Positions 61,001-64,000 of a DNA stretch of 64,000 nucleotides are shown in pieces. This DNA is from Sinorhizobium alkalisoli (GTDB lineage: Bacteria > Pseudomonadota > Alphaproteobacteria > Rhizobiales > Rhizobiaceae): NCBI RefSeq assembly GCF_008932245.1, contig NZ_CP034910.1, positions 682,001 through 746,000 on the forward strand. Reading direction: 5' to 3'. How positions within the stretch are numbered: the stretch's first letter is position 1; each line of letters starts with the position of its first letter. Under the pieces are notes generated by a model that worked only from the letters and a program-made list of their open reading frames with translations, was not told where the DNA came from and did no database searches. Made by a program: the position numbers and the translations under genes.

Positions 61001-61704
61001 GCATCGGACCCCGGTTCTACGGCAAGCTTGAAACCGACGCCATGGACCGTTGCAACGATGCTTGTGCATCCGGCCTTGACGAACTTCGCCCGGATGTTCC
61101 GGATATGGCTGTCGATGGTGCGGTCGGCGACATGAATGCCGGCGCCATAAGCGGCCGCCATCAGTTGCTCCCTGGAGAACACCGTGGCTGGCCGGACAAG
61201 CATGGCCGCGAGAATGGAAAACTCGACTGCGGTCAGGCCGATCTCGACACCGCCATAGGCGACAGATCTGCCATCACGGTCGAGCCGCACGGGCCCTCGG
61301 CTCAAGGACGATTGCTGCTCGGCTCCGCCCGCCCGCTTCAGGATGGCCTTCACGCGCGCCACCAGTTCTCGCGGGCTGAAGGGCTTGGTGACATAATCGT
61401 CGCCGCCGATCTCCAGTCCGATGACCTTGTCGATTTCATCGTCGCGCGCGGAGAGAAACAGAATCGGCAAGGCCGACACCGCGCGGATACGGCGGCAGAC
61501 TTCCAAGCCGTCGATTTCCGGCATGCCGATGTCGAGAATAGCGAGATCGATGTTTCCCCGATGGAACGCCATCATCGCTTCGGTTCCGTTCCTTGCCATG
61601 ACCGGGTTCATGCCGGCACGCTCGACCGCAAAGCAAATCACGTCGCGAATATGGGGCTCGTCATCAACGACCAGGATGCGTGACACGGGTTTGGGTCCTG
61701 TCAA
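60997..61704 (-). CDS. OmpR-family response regulator
   Basis: The 235-residue protein has an intact receiver (ILVVDDEPHIRD, phospho-Asp in LAILDIGMPEIDG near 57, Lys in DYVTKPFSPRELV near 107) and a winged-helix DNA-binding domain from about 140 (IHVADRTIDSHIRNIRAKFV). It overlaps both neighbours by ATGA: DUF4173 gene before, kinase after. Confidence 0.93.
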   Translation of the reverse strand: MTGPKPVSRILVVDDEPHIRDVICFAVERAGMNPVMARNGTEAMMAFHRGNIDLAILDIGMPEIDGLEVCRRIRAVSALPILFLSARDDEIDKVIGLEIGGDDYVTKPFSPRELVARVKAILKRAGGAEQQSSLSRGPVRLDRDGRSVAYGGVEIGLTAVEFSILAAMLVRPATVFSREQLMAAAYGAGIHVADRTIDSHIRNIRAKFVKAGCTSIVATVHGVGFKLAVEPGSDA

Positions 61705-63218
61705 AAGTCTTGCGGATCGTTCTTAGCGCGCTGCGCCGCCCATGCAATGTTTTTATGCCCGGAAAGGTAGCGCCGAAGCCGATGGGCACGGAAGCTCCAG
61801 CTTCGCCAGTTGTTTGCGGATGCAAGAGCGTCAGCTTCAAGGCGGGTCCTCACAGAAAGTGCGCCAGTCTTTTCGTCGGCAGCTTGCGGGAGCGCCGCAA
61901 TGTAGGTGTCGAGCGCTGGAACGGCGGCAGGGCCGAGCGAGTAGACGTAATCTAGGTCCAGAGGCATGCCCTCCCCGGCAAGTGCGCGGCTATACTCCAC
62001 GTTGAAGCGTGCGATCAACGCGGGGAAGTCCGTGAAAGCGCAGACGTAGAGCGTCGCAGCCAGAGCTGTCAGATTCATGGCGATCAGCCATTCGTTGGAC
62101 CGGCGCAGCAGGATACGCAGTAGGATGAGCGCGAGGCCAACCGCAACGAGGCCCATCCAGATGCCCGCCGCCACCCGCAACTCCGTCAAAGAGTAGGCTT
62201 CAACATAACGATCGAGTCTCAGGATCGAAGAGACGCAAAGCAGGATGTTCTGGCCGATCCACGCATGGACGAGTCCGCGGATCACCGGGCTTTTCTCGCC
62301 CGGCCCCTTGCTGCGCATGACGACGAGGACGAATGCACCGGCAAGCAGGGCCGTCAGGACGAGGGGATAGGCGCCGCGATGGGCATATTCCGCATGCGTC
62401 ATTCCGTCCGGCAGCTCCGCTCCGCCCCAAAGGTAGACAAGGTCAAGCGACGTCTGGACCGCGAACAAAGCGTTGAAGATCAGCAGCGAACGGAAAACGG
62501 CAGCTTGCCCGAACAGATTGCCGCCGAAAGCTTCGCCGGTTTCGCTTTGCGCCATTCTGCGGCGCCGCTTGAGCCGGGGCCGCAGGAGCGGCCAGACGGC
62601 AGCCGCGGTCGCTAGCCAGAAGGCGAGACGCAAAGGATTGAGGAAATGAAGGATTGCGGCGAAGTCTATATTCGACAGGACTTGCTCGATCAGAGGATTG
62701 GCAAATGACAAGAGGGTGAGAAATACCAATGTGAACAGTCCCGGAATGAGCCAGGCAACGAGTTTCGGGAGGACCTTGGCAGCCTGGCGCGAGACACGAT
62801 CGGCCCGCGATTTGCTCCAGTCTCTGGCGAGCCGCATGGGAGCCGCAAGTGCAAACCGCAAGAGCACAGAAGGAAGCGCGGTAAGGCGCTGCGGCATGAG
62901 CCTCGATCGGGCGAGGGCCGCGAGCGCAAGCCCGAAAGCCGCGAAAAAGCCTCCTGGTATCGAGGGGGATTCCAGGAGCGGGGCGGACGCCACGAATGCA
63001 ACCGCCGCAAGGGTGACGGCCGGTCGTAACGCAAGTGGCTTCGGGGCTGAAAGCAGGACTCCGGCCGTCACGGCGATGGCGAACAGAAACATGTTGATGC
63101 CGAGCGGTTGTTGGAAGAACAGGGTATCGGCAGACGCCACGAGGGTCAGCAGGACGAGCATATTGCCGTTCCTTCGGCCGGCCTGCTGCTGAACCGCGGC
63201 GCTATCGGTCATTGTCAT
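61701..63218 (-). CDS. DUF4173-type multi-pass membrane protein
   Basis: The ATG at 63218, with AAGGAG upstream, gives 505 residues. There are about 12 membrane segments and a C-terminal soluble part of about 100 residues (LGPAAVPALDTYIAALP then RSWSFRAHRLRRYLSG). This matches DUF4173/DUF4153-like proteins often found next to two-component systems. Being first in the operon and overlapping the regulator gene suggests a sensory or signal-modulating partner of the kinase. Biochemical function is unknown. Confidence 0.8.
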   Translation of the reverse strand: MTMTDSAAVQQQAGRRNGNMLVLLTLVASADTLFFQQPLGINMFLFAIAVTAGVLLSAPKPLALRPAVTLAAVAFVASAPLLESPSIPGGFFAAFGLALAALARSRLMPQRLTALPSVLLRFALAAPMRLARDWSKSRADRVSRQAAKVLPKLVAWLIPGLFTLVFLTLLSFANPLIEQVLSNIDFAAILHFLNPLRLAFWLATAAAVWPLLRPRLKRRRRMAQSETGEAFGGNLFGQAAVFRSLLIFNALFAVQTSLDLVYLWGGAELPDGMTHAEYAHRGAYPLVLTALLAGAFVLVVMRSKGPGEKSPVIRGLVHAWIGQNILLCVSSILRLDRYVEAYSLTELRVAAGIWMGLVAVGLALILLRILLRRSNEWLIAMNLTALAATLYVCAFTDFPALIARFNVEYSRALAGEGMPLDLDYVYSLGPAAVPALDTYIAALPQAADEKTGALSVRTRLEADALASANNWRSWSFRAHRLRRYLSGHKNIAWAAQRAKNDPQDF

Positions 63219-63730
63219 CGGCAGTTTTCTCCTTGGTGAACATCTGTCCGCGCTCGTAGCCGGAGGCACGCGTCTGCAACTCGTTTCCAACGTCAGCCAC
63301 CATCCATCTTCATGGAGGCGGTCTGGAACCTGGTGGGAGGGAGAGGAAGAGAGTTCGAAGTGGGTCATGGCGACAGGATGTCGCCGGGATTTGCAGATTC
63401 CGTGCAGGCTCTTGGGAGTTATTCAGGAGCGCAGACCACGCGGGGCGTTGTTCGGGAGCGCCGACAACCGCGGCTCTCATGTCGGGCTGTTGCGAACAAG
63501 CCTTCGGGGGCAGTGCTCCAATTCAACCTGCCTTCGGATCCGGACGAACGCCGCCCGTAGGAGGAAGCCGGCGCATCCGCCCGAGAACCGGGCCCGACTT
63601 CCGGAAAGACCGATGCTTGGAGTCCAGCGCATCGGCTCATCAGCGGGCGTTATCGGTCATTTTTGCCGTCACTCCCGCGCCACTGCTCTGTCGACGCTCC
63701 GCCATGGCTGGTCTCCCGGCAATCGAAGCC
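63219..63730. other. Intergenic region between DUF4173 gene and LysR gene
   Basis: About 510 bp. It should contain the promoter of the DUF4173 operon near 63220-63320. No supported gene, terminator or repeat was recognised. Confidence 0.4.
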
Positions 63731-64000
63731 TCACGTACCGTCGAGTTGCACGTTGGAGAGTTGCAGCCAAGGCGGGTTGTCGGCGTACATCTCGCGAATA
63801 AGCTGCTTGATCTCTTCGATCCTGCCTTTCGGATCGTCGCGCCGGAAGCTCATGATGATCGGCGACGTGGCGTTCTCGTCCTTGATAGTGCGATAGCACA
63901 CGTCGTCCGGCCTTTGCCGCTGCGACGCCGCGGGAATGACGCACAAGCTCATCCCGGCCGCGACGATACCCAATGCCGTCTGAATTTCGCGGACCTCTTC
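63731..64000 (-). CDS. LysR-family regulator, C-terminal part only
   Basis: The last 89 codons of a gene whose start lies beyond the right edge. GIVAAGMSLCVIPAASQRQR and the closing PKGRIEEIKQLIREMY match the effector domain end of benzoate/catechol-type LysR regulators (BenM/CatM-like). The ligand and target cannot be told from this fragment. Confidence 0.8.
   Translation of the reverse strand, partial: EEVREIQTALGIVAAGMSLCVIPAASQRQRPDDVCYRTIKDENATSPIIMSFRRDDPKGRIEEIKQLIREMYADNPPWLQLSNVQLDGT

Noticed and set aside
63312..63801. Small plus-strand frames in the last intergenic region
   Set aside because: They overlap each other, lack ribosome sites and family character, and one runs antisense into the LysR gene.

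Overview
The window looks like a high-GC alphaproteobacterial accessory region from the Rhizobiales, most likely Ensifer/Sinorhizobium, Mesorhizobium or a relative. The inference rests on the gene families, on the sarcosine-oxidase-like N-methylglutamate dehydrogenase operon and on the TRAP, MocR and DUF4173 content. No rRNA, tRNA, CRISPR array, transposase or replication gene was recognised.

Region by region: (1) 0-0.45 kb holds a short secreted curlin-repeat protein. (2) 0.45-8.2 kb is a trimethylamine module: a LysR regulator, tdm (TMAO demethylase), a GntR/FadR regulator, a substrate-binding-type protein with no evident signal peptide, and tmm (trimethylamine monooxygenase). This block looks more A+T rich than what follows. 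(3) 8.2-14.0 kb carries dmmDABC, the four-subunit heme/FMN/ferredoxin/folate dimethylamine demethylase, and a large APC permease. (4) 14.1-26.9 kb is the N-methylglutamate pathway: mgdABCD-folD on the minus strand, and a GlxA-type AraC regulator, mgsABC, gmaS and purU on the plus strand. (5) 27.0-30.5 kb is a minus-strand operon in which a second APC permease sits among five small membrane-anchored proteins of unknown family. (6) 30.9-42.6 kb is a nearly complete serine cycle (ppc, glyA, an unknown gene, sgaA, mclA, mtkA, mtkB, hprA, gckA). It is followed by an XRE-cupin regulator and a NarL-type regulator with a degenerate receiver. (7) 44.8-45.6 kb is a scar of two gene remnants, a proline-biosynthesis-type reductase and a short-chain dehydrogenase. 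(8) 45.7-53.0 kb encodes a complex I-like membrane arm (nuoJ, nuoK, two MrpD/NuoL-like subunits, a small membrane protein, nuoM, nuoN) with no electron-input subunits. (9) 53.0-64.0 kb has an L,D-transpeptidase, a DadA-like oxidase with its MocR regulator, a TRAP transporter, a DUF4173/response-regulator/kinase operon, and the end of a LysR gene that leaves the window.

How it works together: Tmm oxidises trimethylamine to TMAO, Tdm splits TMAO to dimethylamine plus formaldehyde, and DmmDABC demethylates dimethylamine to methylamine. GmaS, MgsABC and MgdABCD then pass the last methyl group to tetrahydrofolate. The resulting methylene-THF can be oxidised by FolD and PurU to formate, or condensed with glycine by GlyA to enter the serine cycle. 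About 41 kb therefore encodes a route from trimethylamine to cell carbon. Glyoxylate regeneration, formate dehydrogenase, enolase and malate dehydrogenase are not in the window.
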